NCBI GenBank assembly: GCA_003506095.1
Contig: DNWZ01000092.1
Location: 1 to 5,119, forward strand
Length of the DNA: 5,119 bases
From: Planctomycetaceae bacterium
Lineage (GTDB): Bacteria > Planctomycetota > Planctomycetia > Pirellulales > Pirellulaceae
Direction: 5' to 3'
Shown: in pieces, positions 1-5,119 of the stretch
Position numbering within the stretch: the first letter of the stretch is position 1
Layout: each line of letters begins with the position of its first letter
The notes under the pieces: generated by a model
Databases searched by the model: none
The model's input: only the letters and a program-made list of their open reading frames with translations
What the model was told of the DNA's origin: nothing
Program-made: the position numbers and the translations under genes

Positions 1-11
1 CAATCTGATTC

Positions 12-37
12 TCCGGCGAGGCGAGCTCGCCCGGGGG
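12..37 (+). repeat. Palindrome-cored repeat P, left copy
   Basis: A perfect 12-bp palindrome, GGCGAGCTCGCC (20-31), is preceded by TCCGGCGA and followed by a run of five G (33-37). A second copy lies in inverted orientation at 5095-5119. Aligned over 25 positions, the copies differ at four places, all transitions, plus one extra C at 32. Two of the changes (G23 and C28 here) fall on paired positions of the palindrome, and the other copy has A and T there, so its symmetry is kept. This suggests a dispersed structured repeat rather than chance. No gene overlaps it. Function is unknown. Confidence 0.6.
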
Positions 38-54
38 ATGTGGTTTGAGCGATA

Positions 55-79
55 GTCGCTGACCGCTCCGCCGGTCAGT
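55..79 (+). repeat. Hairpin A of flanking repeat module, left copy
   Basis: A 25-bp stretch is identical to 4969-4993. Its core is a hairpin: CTGACCG (59-65), a six-base loop CTCCGC, then CGGTCAG (72-78). It is followed 23 bases later by the second half of the module (103-141), and the right-hand copy has nearly the same spacing (24 bases). It resembles a REP-type intergenic repeat. A role in transcription termination or RNA stability is possible but not shown. Confidence 0.75.
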
Positions 80-102
80 CATGTCCGTCGTGCAAACGAG
101 AT

Positions 103-141
103 TTCGGAGCGGCTGACGGCACTCGGAGAGTGCCTGCTACC
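103..141 (+). repeat. Hairpin B of flanking repeat module, left copy
   Basis: The core is a tight hairpin, GGCACTC (118-124), loop GGA, GAGTGCC (128-134), followed by TGCTACC. Positions 112-141 match 5060-5089 at 29 of 30 bases. The upstream part, TTCGG (103-107) and GGCTGACGGCAC (111-122), instead matches the degenerate copy at 5018-5037. Together with hairpin A it makes a module of about 87 bp. The rest of the upstream region, to 227, shows no gene and no convincing RNA. Confidence 0.75.
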
Positions 142-227
142 CTGTGCCACTTTGTACGAACGTAGTCGGCACGTGGCTTGTGAAAAATCTATTTCTCCAG
201 CGTGACGAGTTCACCGGGTGAAGCGAA

Positions 228-3200
228 GTGTCGCTTTTTGAGGCTATACTGGTGATAAGCCCATTTTATCTTTCTCAGTCATGCTCCCGCCCGATGAAAT
301 CCGTCAATCGCTTCACCGTGCAGCATCGATTGGCGTCTAGCGATGACCTTTCGGCTGTTGTGGTTGGCTTAAAGTTCACCTGCTTTGTGGCGGTGGGTTT
401 AATCGTTCTTGGCGGAAATCAGCCGGCCATGGGCGACGGCGGCGCGAATGGCAAGCGTGCTCGCGCTACGCAAGATCTGGCAGTTAACTACCCGACGCCG
501 ACAACCGACCAGATCACTAACGCACCGCCGCTTGATTACGTTTCGGTTATCGCGCCGCTGTTGATCCGGTCGGGGTGCAATTCGATCCGTTGCCACGGAG
601 CCGTTGACGGCCAGGGCGATCTGAATCTGTCGCTGCGCGGGGCAGCCTTGCGACAGGATCACGCTGAGTTTTCAAAGCTTTGTAATCCAGACTCACCGCT
701 CGAAAGTCCGGTGTTGAGAAAGCCCACCGAGGCGGAATCGCATGGCGGTGGGCTCCGCTGGCTGCCGGACTCAGCCGAGACGCGTTTGGTAAAACACTGG
801 ATCGAATCCGGAATGCCGTACGGAGATACAACAACACCGGACAGCCTTGCCTCCCCGGGTTCCATTGTTGTTGAGGTGGGCCAAACAGCGAACTTCCGGG
901 TTGATGCGGTTCTCGACAGCACAGCACAGCGCTCATGGGATGTGACCGAATTAACCGAAATGGTAATCGGCGATCCGACAATCGCTCAGCTGCTTGATCC
1001 TGGGCGGAATGAGTCGCCTGGCACCATCGTCGGATTGAAACCGGGGATTGCTGGTGTGTCTTGGACATACCGCAACCGCACGACGCTGGGACAAATTGTG
1101 GTTTATCCGCGCCAGGAGAAAGAACGATCGACCGAAGTCGCCGGGGACTTTCTCAGCGCTCTCGTTTTTGCAGGTGACCACAATTGGGCGCGCACTTCGG
1201 TCGATCACCAGATGGTTGATACGTTTGTTAAGCTGCGCCGTAACCCCGAACCGCGGGCCGCGTCGTCCATTTTATTGCGGCGGCTCTATTTTGATCTGAT
1301 CGGTCGACCTCCATCGGACGACGAACATCGGCTCGACCACGCGATTGCTTCGGACGAAGAGTTCGATCAACTGATCGACCGCTTGATGGCCGACAGCCGA
1401 TTTGCAGATAAATGGGGGCGAATCATTGCTCACTGGAACGGCTTGGACGAATCGCGATTGGGTGCCGCCGGTTTTGCGATGCGCGTCGACCGCGAGAAAC
1501 TGGCCTATCAGTGGTTGCAATGGGTCAGGCAGCGGGTCGATCGAGATGCACCGCTCAATCAGATCGCCGCTGCACATCTGATGTCATCCAGTCGCAATGG
1601 CCGCAGCCTGGCCGCCTACACCCAGTTTCACGATTCGCTGTGTGATCAATTGCGGCAAGGAGGCTGGGAAAGTGAGTTTGCAGCCGAACCAACGAATGAT
1701 CTGTTTTGGAAATCGATGCAGACCAGCGGTGTCATTGCTTCAGAAACCATACTGCGACAATACATGGCTGTTGACCTCTCGTGTGCACGCTGTCACGACG
1801 ATCCTTACCAAAGTTACTCGCAGCGGGAACACCAGAAACTTAGTTCTGTACTGGGCAACGTGGTCTATGTTGAACAGACACTGACAGTGGGTGAAAAGCG
1901 TACTGTGTTGGGGCTGGCTGTCAGTGTGAGCCTCGCCTTGGTATGCGCCGGATTGTTTTGGGTCTGGCGATTCCGCGCTAAGGCAAAGCGGTTTCGCCGT
2001 GCTGCTGCGTACCTGCTTGCGTTTACAACAGCGTTTGTCTTTTTTGTGCTCGCAAACTATTTGCACTGGTTGGCCCCCGGCCTGGCGCCGTCGCGTTTGG
2101 GCATCGGTCATATCCTTTATCAATTAATCACCGATACCGCTGACGCGATCGATGCGTTATCGCGTCTAAGCAGCGAACTGTTGTTGGTTGTTCTATTTGG
2201 CGTGGTGCTGTACACGGCGTTAATGTTTGTTTGGCGGTCGCGACAGGTTGCGTGGAAACATTATCTTGCGGTGGGGCTGACGGTATTCTTGATGCTAGTC
2301 TTTTCGGACGTCATCCATGTTTTGCCGTCCGCTGGCAACCAGTCATCATCTTGGTTACACGCGGGGCACCGAGCCGTTTTGGCTCAACTGGGCATGGCGG
2401 GGCAAAAATCGCAACCGCGTGAAATCTATTTGTCACCCTCGTTTGTTTCAAACTCGCTGGAAAATGGAGGTGGCAGCGGTGCGTCTGTGGTGGAGTCGGC
2501 GGCGACTTGTCCGGAGGATTCCGCTGGCAATTCGCCTAGCGCTTTAGCGGCACTGGTCGATACGGTCGCTTTGGATTCATCGGCCGCGCGATGGAGCGGT
2601 TGGTGGGGCGAAGATGATCCACGGAAGATGCTTGCGGATTGGTGTTTCGTCGATGATCCAGAACATCGCTATGCCACCAAGATTGTCAATCAGGTTTGGA
2701 GAGAGGTATTTGGCGTTTCGATCGCTCCCAATCCGAACGACATTGGGGCGCGGTTCCCACCGATTGCGCCGGAGCTGCTGGACGGTTTGGCTCGTGACTT
2801 TCGCAAGCACGACTACTCGCTACGCTGGCTGCTAAAGGAACTGCTTTGTTCAGCGACCTATCGACAGCAAACTCGTACATCGGAGGAAACTGATGGCAAC
2901 GCCACCATCACCGACTACACGCCTCGGCCGCTGCGAGGCGAGGAGCGGTTCGAATTGATCCGATCGATCGCGGGCAACGATTTCGGTTTCAGCGATCATG
3001 TGGCGCCGGCTGGAGGGTCTGCCTACAGTGCGTTTGTTGAGCTGCGTCCAAGGAAGCCTGCCGATCATTTGTTGTTGTCGATGCGGCGAGGGGCAATGGA
3101 TTCGGCGGGTGATTTGCCGACAGCCGCCATTCACGACGGTTTGTTTAATGAATACCTGCTGGATTGGTTGCGGTTGCCCGGTGGACGTTTACAAGAAATT

Positions 3201-3389
3201 GTCGATGCAGATATCCCGCCGGAGGACACTTTTACTGACTTATACCAACGAGTGACTGGCCAGCGGCCGACTGCGGAACAGGTCGAATACGCAGCGATGC
3301 ATGTTCGATCGTCGGCCGATGTTGAGACGGCATGGACGGAGATTTTGTGGGCGTTGTTAAATAGTGAGACGAGTTTTTTCAATGGTTGA
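228..3389 (+). CDS. Secreted cytochrome-like DUF1549/DUF1553 protein with BIG2-like domain and internal four-helix membrane module
   Basis: Numbering is from GTG 228 (1053 residues). A hydrophobic segment (about 42-63) should be a signal peptide or anchor. Next come a CX4CH heme motif (C117, C122, H123) followed by a LSLRG stretch usual for planctomycete cytochromes, a BIG2-like Ig domain (about 208-294), and DUF1549 (about 325-555) with RRLYFDLIGRPP (351-362) and CARCH (C519, C522, H523). Four predicted membrane helices (560-699) precede DUF1553 (about 795-1053), which contains DPRKMLADW, IVNQVW and the usual LLNSETSFFN ending. The start is uncertain. GTG 228 has only a weak GGGTG upstream. 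GTG 252 has GAGG eight bases before it. ATG 294 (residue 23) lacks a Shine-Dalgarno sequence but gives a more usual N-terminus. The family is thought to be periplasmic and redox-active; its substrate is unknown. The membrane insert between the two DUFs is the odd feature. Family assignment is confident, function is not. Confidence 0.93.
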   Translation: MSLFEAILVISPFYLSQSCSRPMKSVNRFTVQHRLASSDDLSAVVVGLKFTCFVAVGLIVLGGNQPAMGDGGANGKRARATQDLAVNYPTPTTDQITNAPPLDYVSVIAPLLIRSGCNSIRCHGAVDGQGDLNLSLRGAALRQDHAEFSKLCNPDSPLESPVLRKPTEAESHGGGLRWLPDSAETRLVKHWIESGMPYGDTTTPDSLASPGSIVVEVGQTANFRVDAVLDSTAQRSWDVTELTEMVIGDPTIAQLLDPGRNESPGTIVGLKPGIAGVSWTYRNRTTLGQIVVYPRQEKERSTEVAGDFLSALVFAGDHNWARTSVDHQMVDTFVKLRRNPEPRAASSILLRRLYFDLIGRPPSDDEHRLDHAIASDEEFDQLIDRLMADSRFADKWGRIIAHWNGLDESRLGAAGFAMRVDREKLAYQWLQWVRQRVDRDAPLNQIAAAHLMSSSRNGRSLAAYTQFHDSLCDQLRQGGWESEFAAEPTNDLFWKSMQTSGVIASETILRQYMAVDLSCARCHDDPYQSYSQREHQKLSSVLGNVVYVEQTLTVGEKRTVLGLAVSVSLALVCAGLFWVWRFRAKAKRFRRAAAYLLAFTTAFVFFVLANYLHWLAPGLAPSRLGIGHILYQLITDTADAIDALSRLSSELLLVVLFGVVLYTALMFVWRSRQVAWKHYLAVGLTVFLMLVFSDVIHVLPSAGNQSSSWLHAGHRAVLAQLGMAGQKSQPREIYLSPSFVSNSLENGGGSGASVVESAATCPEDSAGNSPSALAALVDTVALDSSAARWSGWWGEDDPRKMLADWCFVDDPEHRYATKIVNQVWREVFGVSIAPNPNDIGARFPPIAPELLDGLARDFRKHDYSLRWLLKELLCSATYRQQTRTSEETDGNATITDYTPRPLRGEERFELIRSIAGNDFGFSDHVAPAGGSAYSAFVELRPRKPADHLLLSMRRGAMDSAGDLPTAAIHDGLFNEYLLDWLRLPGGRLQEIVDADIPPEDTFTDLYQRVTGQRPTAEQVEYAAMHVRSSADVETAWTEILWALLNSETSFFNG
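1905..2324 (+). other. Duplicated two-helix membrane module inside the DUF1549/DUF1553 protein
   Basis: This part encodes residues 560-699. Predicted helices are about 560-580, 592-615, 650-669 and 678-699. The two short loops are basic (RFRAKAKRFRR after helix 1, RSRQVAWKH after helix 3), so by the positive-inside rule they face the cytoplasm. That leaves the flanking heme and DUF1553 parts both in the periplasm. Hairpin 1 and hairpin 2 align with each other. VWRFR (579-583) matches VWRSR (668-672), and residues 595-613 align without gaps to 679-697, sharing Y, L, T, F, V and H. H613 and H697 are equivalent and lie near the outer membrane face. The duplication is read directly from the sequence; heme or metal binding by these histidines is only a hypothesis. 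Confidence 0.75.
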
Positions 3390-3442
3390 TTCCACAATTT
3401 ATGATGCATTGCCTACCTGCCTGCTCGTCTGGCACGAAGCCG

Positions 3443-3574
3443 AGGTTGGTCTGCTAGACGCAAGCCGCAATTTGAGCGACGTTGCGAATTTAACTTGGGC
3501 TCGCCGCTTGAATCGGCGAGCCCAAGTTGAATTCGTTGGACAGGGAGGGGCTTCGGCGTCTAGCTTGTGAACCT
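3443..3574. repeat. Long imperfect inverted repeat (MITE-like or structured RNA element)
   Basis: The inner stem pairs 3485-3506 with 3514-3535: 22 pairs with one T-G wobble (3491 with 3529) around a seven-base loop, CTTGAAT. Within it, 15 pairs next to the loop are perfect (AACTTGGGCTCGCCG on the left). Outside an unpaired stretch, AAGCC (3462-3466) pairs with 3549-3553, GCTAGACGC (3453-3461) with 3556-3564 across a two-base bulge, and AGGTT (3443-3447) with 3570-3574. About 41 pairs in total form one extended dyad. No T-run follows the inner stem, so it is not a classical intrinsic terminator, although it lies 96 bases after the upstream stop codon. A non-autonomous mobile element or a dispersed hairpin repeat fits best. 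Confidence 0.8.
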
Positions 3575-3580
3575 TATTCA

Positions 3581-3602
3581 CCCACGAGACGAGCCTCGTG
3601 GG
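3581..3602. repeat. Hairpin with 8-bp perfect stem
   Basis: CCCACGAG (3581-3588) pairs with CTCGTGGG (3595-3602) around the six-base loop ACGAGC. It begins seven bases after the end of the large inverted repeat and is followed by GGTACCC rather than a T-run, so it is probably not an intrinsic terminator. It may be another dispersed hairpin unit, but no second copy is visible in this window. Confidence 0.6.
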
Positions 3603-3648
3603 GGTACCCGTGGATGGTGGCCGGAATCTTTCTGCCGGGCCGCGTATT

Positions 3649-3676
3649 TTGCGTTAAACTAGTGATGGTTTAATCT
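3649..3676 (+). promoter_or_regulatory. Candidate promoter of the DUF1501 gene, with overlapping dyad
   Basis: TTGCGT (3649-3654) and TAATCT (3671-3676) are spaced by 16 bases and resemble sigma-70-type -35 and -10 boxes. Transcription would start near 3683, about 30 bases before the TTG start codon. A dyad, TTAAAC (3654-3659) with GTTTAA (3668-3673), overlaps the proposed -10 box and could be an operator. Matches this short arise easily by chance, and planctomycete promoters are poorly characterised. Confidence 0.3.
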
Positions 3677-3702
3677 ACGGCCGCAGCTAGCAACCCATGT
3701 TC

Positions 3703-3706
3703 GGAG
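3703..3706 (+). promoter_or_regulatory. Ribosome binding site supporting a TTG start
   Basis: GGAG is followed by seven bases and then TTG at 3714. This is standard Shine-Dalgarno spacing and supports the rare start codon. The nearby ATG at 3697 is in another frame and reaches a stop after six codons. Starting at TTG also places the twin-arginine motif at residues 8-9, where it should be. Confidence 0.65.
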
Positions 3707-3713
3707 TATTCGC

Positions 3714-4958
3714 TTGAACCCAAACCGCATTACCAGACGAGCTGTCTTGCGTTGGACCGGCGCCGCGTTGGCCACTGGGACCGTTTTGGGCAAGCGAGCG
3801 ACCATTGCTGGGACAGCCGAAGAAAACGGCGTTGCGAATGAAACCGGTAGCAAGCGAAGCGTGATTTGTGTCTACGTTCGTGGCGGGATGAGCCATGTCG
3901 ATTCGTTTGATCCGAAACCTGATTCCGCTGCAGACCAGCCCTTCCAATCGATTCAAACCCGGATTCCTGGCGTTCTATTCAGTGAGTTAGTCCCTGAATT
4001 GGCAGCCCGAGCAGATCGGTTTACGATCATCCGCGGGATGTCTCATACCGAAAATGACCACGAGCCGGGCGAGCGATATTTCAAAACGGGCCGAACAGAT
4101 GCGACCCAAGAAACGCCCTCCCTGGGTGCAATTGCTGCTTTCACCCGTGGTTGGCAGGTTCCTCCGGCGTATGTTGCGATACCGAAAACCGTGCCCGACT
4201 TTGGTTTTCTCGGTTCATCCTGTGCGGCGTTTGAGGTCGGCGGCAATGCAGCGGCAATGCCTCCGGCTGATGTCCACGAGGTGATGCGGCGTCAGGAATT
4301 GTTGCGGCGACTGGGCAGCCAGGTTGGCGGGGTAGGTGCCGTTTCCCGTTCGATTGCCAGCCATCGTGAAGCTTCGCGTCGGGCGTGGGCGATTGCGTCG
4401 GACGAAAGTATGCGCCTTTTGAATGATTTTTCTAAAGAGTCGGAGTCGACGCTGGCGGCGTATGGCCAAACGAACGTGGGGCGTTACTTGATCATGGCGC
4501 GGCGATTGGCCGAGGCCGGGTCATCGTTCGTTACGGTCGAGCTGGACGGTTGGGATCATCACGCGAATCTAGCGGGGGCGCTGAAAAAGCAATTACCGCC
4601 GCTGGACCGAGCCGTCGCCGGTTTAGTTGATGATTTGAACGCACGCGGTTTGTCCCAGCGGGTGCTGGTTGTTGTAACGACCGAGTTCGGACGGGATCCG
4701 ATTATGGTGCCATCTTCAAACGGTGCCGGTCGCGGCCATTGGTCGCGTGCTTATAGCAATCTCGCATTCGGCGGCAATGCACCGGGTGGCGCCGTGCTTG
4801 GCAGGACTGATAAGCGAGGCGGTTCGGTTGTGGATAATCCGGTATCGCCTGCGGATCTTTGGGCGACGATGGCGCATCACGTCGGTTTAAAGATGGAGTC
4901 GCCGACGCTGCTTCCCGAGGGACAGAAATTGAATGTGGTCGGGCAGCGGTTGTTTTAG
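3714..4958 (+). CDS. DUF1501 family protein, Tat-exported, alkaline-phosphatase/sulfatase-like fold
   Basis: The 414-residue protein starts at TTG with GGAG seven bases upstream. Its N-terminus, TRRAVLRWTGAALATG (7-22), is a twin-arginine signal, so it should be exported folded. Family motifs follow in order: VYVRGGMSHVDSFDPKPD (53-70), ENDHEPGERYFKTGR (113-127), ELDGWDHH (276-283), TTEFGRDP (322-329), GRGHWSRAYSNL (339-350), GRTDKRGG (363-370) and VSPADLWATMAHHVG (377-391). By analogy with the fold, D63, D278, D281, H282, E324 and H342 are candidate metal or active-site residues; this is inference. As I recall the family, position 341 is often D (GRDHW), but here it is G. Length is within the usual range and no frameshift is seen. 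DUF1501 genes commonly follow DUF1549/DUF1553 genes in planctomycetes, as here, and the product probably acts in the periplasm with that partner. The substrate is unknown. Confidence 0.93.
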   Translation: MNPNRITRRAVLRWTGAALATGTVLGKRATIAGTAEENGVANETGSKRSVICVYVRGGMSHVDSFDPKPDSAADQPFQSIQTRIPGVLFSELVPELAARADRFTIIRGMSHTENDHEPGERYFKTGRTDATQETPSLGAIAAFTRGWQVPPAYVAIPKTVPDFGFLGSSCAAFEVGGNAAAMPPADVHEVMRRQELLRRLGSQVGGVGAVSRSIASHREASRRAWAIASDESMRLLNDFSKESESTLAAYGQTNVGRYLIMARRLAEAGSSFVTVELDGWDHHANLAGALKKQLPPLDRAVAGLVDDLNARGLSQRVLVVVTTEFGRDPIMVPSSNGAGRGHWSRAYSNLAFGGNAPGGAVLGRTDKRGGSVVDNPVSPADLWATMAHHVGLKMESPTLLPEGQKLNVVGQRLF

Positions 4959-4968
4959 TGCAGCCATC

Positions 4969-4993
4969 GTCGCTGACCGCTCCGCCGGTCAGT
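4969..4993 (+). repeat. Hairpin A of flanking repeat module, right copy
   Basis: It is identical over 25 bases to 55-79, with stem 4973-4979 paired to 4986-4992. It starts ten bases after the DUF1501 stop codon, so in RNA it would form a hairpin at the 3' end of that message. The following bases, TAAATTCCTTTACTT, are only loosely T-rich, so intrinsic termination is possible but weakly supported. Confidence 0.75.
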
Positions 4994-5017
4994 AAATTCC
5001 TTTACTTCAGTTGAGAC

Positions 5018-5051
5018 TTCGGCGTGGCTGACGGCACGCGGGGAGTGCGGG
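5018..5051 (+). repeat. Degenerate copy of hairpin B
   Basis: TTCGG (5018-5022) and GGCTGACGGCAC (5026-5037) match the left module at 103-107 and 111-122, at nearly the same distance from hairpin A. The rest has drifted. The stem GGCACGC with GAGTGCG (5033-5039 and 5043-5049) keeps only five of the seven pairs of the intact version. An intact copy follows at 5060, so the second half of the module is duplicated on this side. Confidence 0.6.
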
Positions 5052-5059
5052 TTGCGTTT

Positions 5060-5089
5060 GCTAACGGCACTCGGAGAGTGCCTGCTACC
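5060..5089 (+). repeat. Hairpin B, intact right copy
   Basis: It matches 112-141 at 29 of 30 bases; the only change is A at 5063 for G at 115. The hairpin GGCACTC, loop GGA, GAGTGCC lies at 5066-5082 and is followed by TGCTACC, as on the left. Its orientation is the same as the left copy. Confidence 0.75.
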
Positions 5090-5094
5090 TTGGG

Positions 5095-5119
5095 CCCCCG
5101 GCAAGCTTGCCTTGTCGGA
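5095..5119 (-). repeat. Palindrome-cored repeat P, inverted right copy
   Basis: Read on the minus strand, this begins TCCGACAA, continues with the 12-bp palindrome GGCAAGCTTGCC (5100-5111) and ends in five G, like 12-37 on the plus strand. Four transitions and one single-base gap separate the copies. The element runs to the window edge, so its full length cannot be seen. Confidence 0.6.

Larger units (their letters stand above)
3390..3713. other. Gene-free spacer between the two genes
   Basis: This 324-base spacer separates the DUF1549/DUF1553 gene from the DUF1501 gene. It holds a 132-bp imperfect inverted repeat (3443-3574), a further hairpin (3581-3602), and a likely promoter and ribosome binding site for the second gene. 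Short open frames run through it on both strands, but they share near-identical peptide segments only because the DNA is palindromic, so I do not call them genes. The length and structure of the gap argue that the second gene has its own promoter. Confidence 0.7.

Noticed and set aside
245..250. TATACT as a -10 box for the first gene
   Set aside because: It is close to consensus, but there is no recognisable -35 box 15-19 bases upstream. It would also lie inside the coding region if GTG 228 is the start. It would fit only with ATG 294 as the start.
547..1068. Minus-strand open frame of 173 codons inside the large gene
   Set aside because: It lies opposite a clearly coding frame containing the heme motif and the Ig-like domain. 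Its translation is rich in Arg, Pro and Ser with no recognisable domain, as expected of a shadow.
1740..2123. Minus-strand open frame of 127 codons opposite the CARCH motif and the first membrane helices
   Set aside because: The plus strand carries recognised family motifs and a coherent membrane topology here; the minus-strand product shows nothing.
3485..3535. Intrinsic terminator after the first gene
   Set aside because: The stem is very strong, but the bases after it are GTTGGACAGG with no T-run, and the hairpin is only part of a larger dyad.
3364..3581. Two overlapping short open frames on opposite strands in the spacer (plus 3364-3570, minus 3399-3581)
   Set aside because: They overlap the large inverted repeat, encode mirrored peptides because of it, and the plus-strand one overlaps the end of the upstream gene. 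No family motif is seen.
1..5119. CRISPR array, tRNA or rRNA
   Set aside because: The repeats are few, hairpin-forming and far apart, without regular unique spacers. No tRNA cloverleaf or rRNA-like sequence was recognised.

Overview
The window most likely comes from a planctomycete, probably of the Pirellula/Rhodopirellula type. The evidence is the gene content, not a database search. It holds a same-strand pair that is a hallmark of that phylum: a large secreted cytochrome-like protein with DUF1549 (PSCyt2) and DUF1553 (PSD1) domains, followed by a Tat-exported DUF1501 (sulfatase/alkaline-phosphatase-like) protein. Base composition is moderately GC-rich, and the gene-free DNA is packed with hairpin repeats.

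Layout. Positions 1-227 hold no gene I can support. They contain a palindromic element (12-37) and a two-hairpin module (55-141). Positions 228-3389 are the large cytochrome/DUF1549/DUF1553 gene. Positions 3390-3713 are gene-free and hold a 132-bp imperfect inverted repeat, a second hairpin, and a plausible promoter and ribosome binding site for the next gene. Positions 3714-4958 are the DUF1501 gene, which uses a TTG start. Positions 4959-5119 are again repeats: the same two-hairpin module in the same orientation, with its second half duplicated, then an inverted copy of the left-end palindromic element.

How the genes may work together. Members of the two families are habitually neighbours in planctomycetes, and both proteins here should act outside the cytoplasmic membrane. 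The first carries two heme-attachment motifs (CX4CH and CXXCH), an Ig-like domain, DUF1549 and DUF1553. The second has the motif set of the alkaline-phosphatase-like fold and a twin-arginine signal. The biochemical role of such pairs is not established as far as I know. Links to breakdown of sulfated polysaccharides are a common inference.

The most unusual point is inside the first protein. Between the DUF1549 heme motif and DUF1553 sit four predicted membrane helices. They form two homologous hairpins, each with a VWRxR turn on the predicted cytoplasmic side and a histidine at the same place near the predicted periplasmic end. This looks like a duplicated membrane module placed in the middle of a periplasmic redox protein. 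The second notable theme is that related hairpin repeats lie on both sides of the gene pair.
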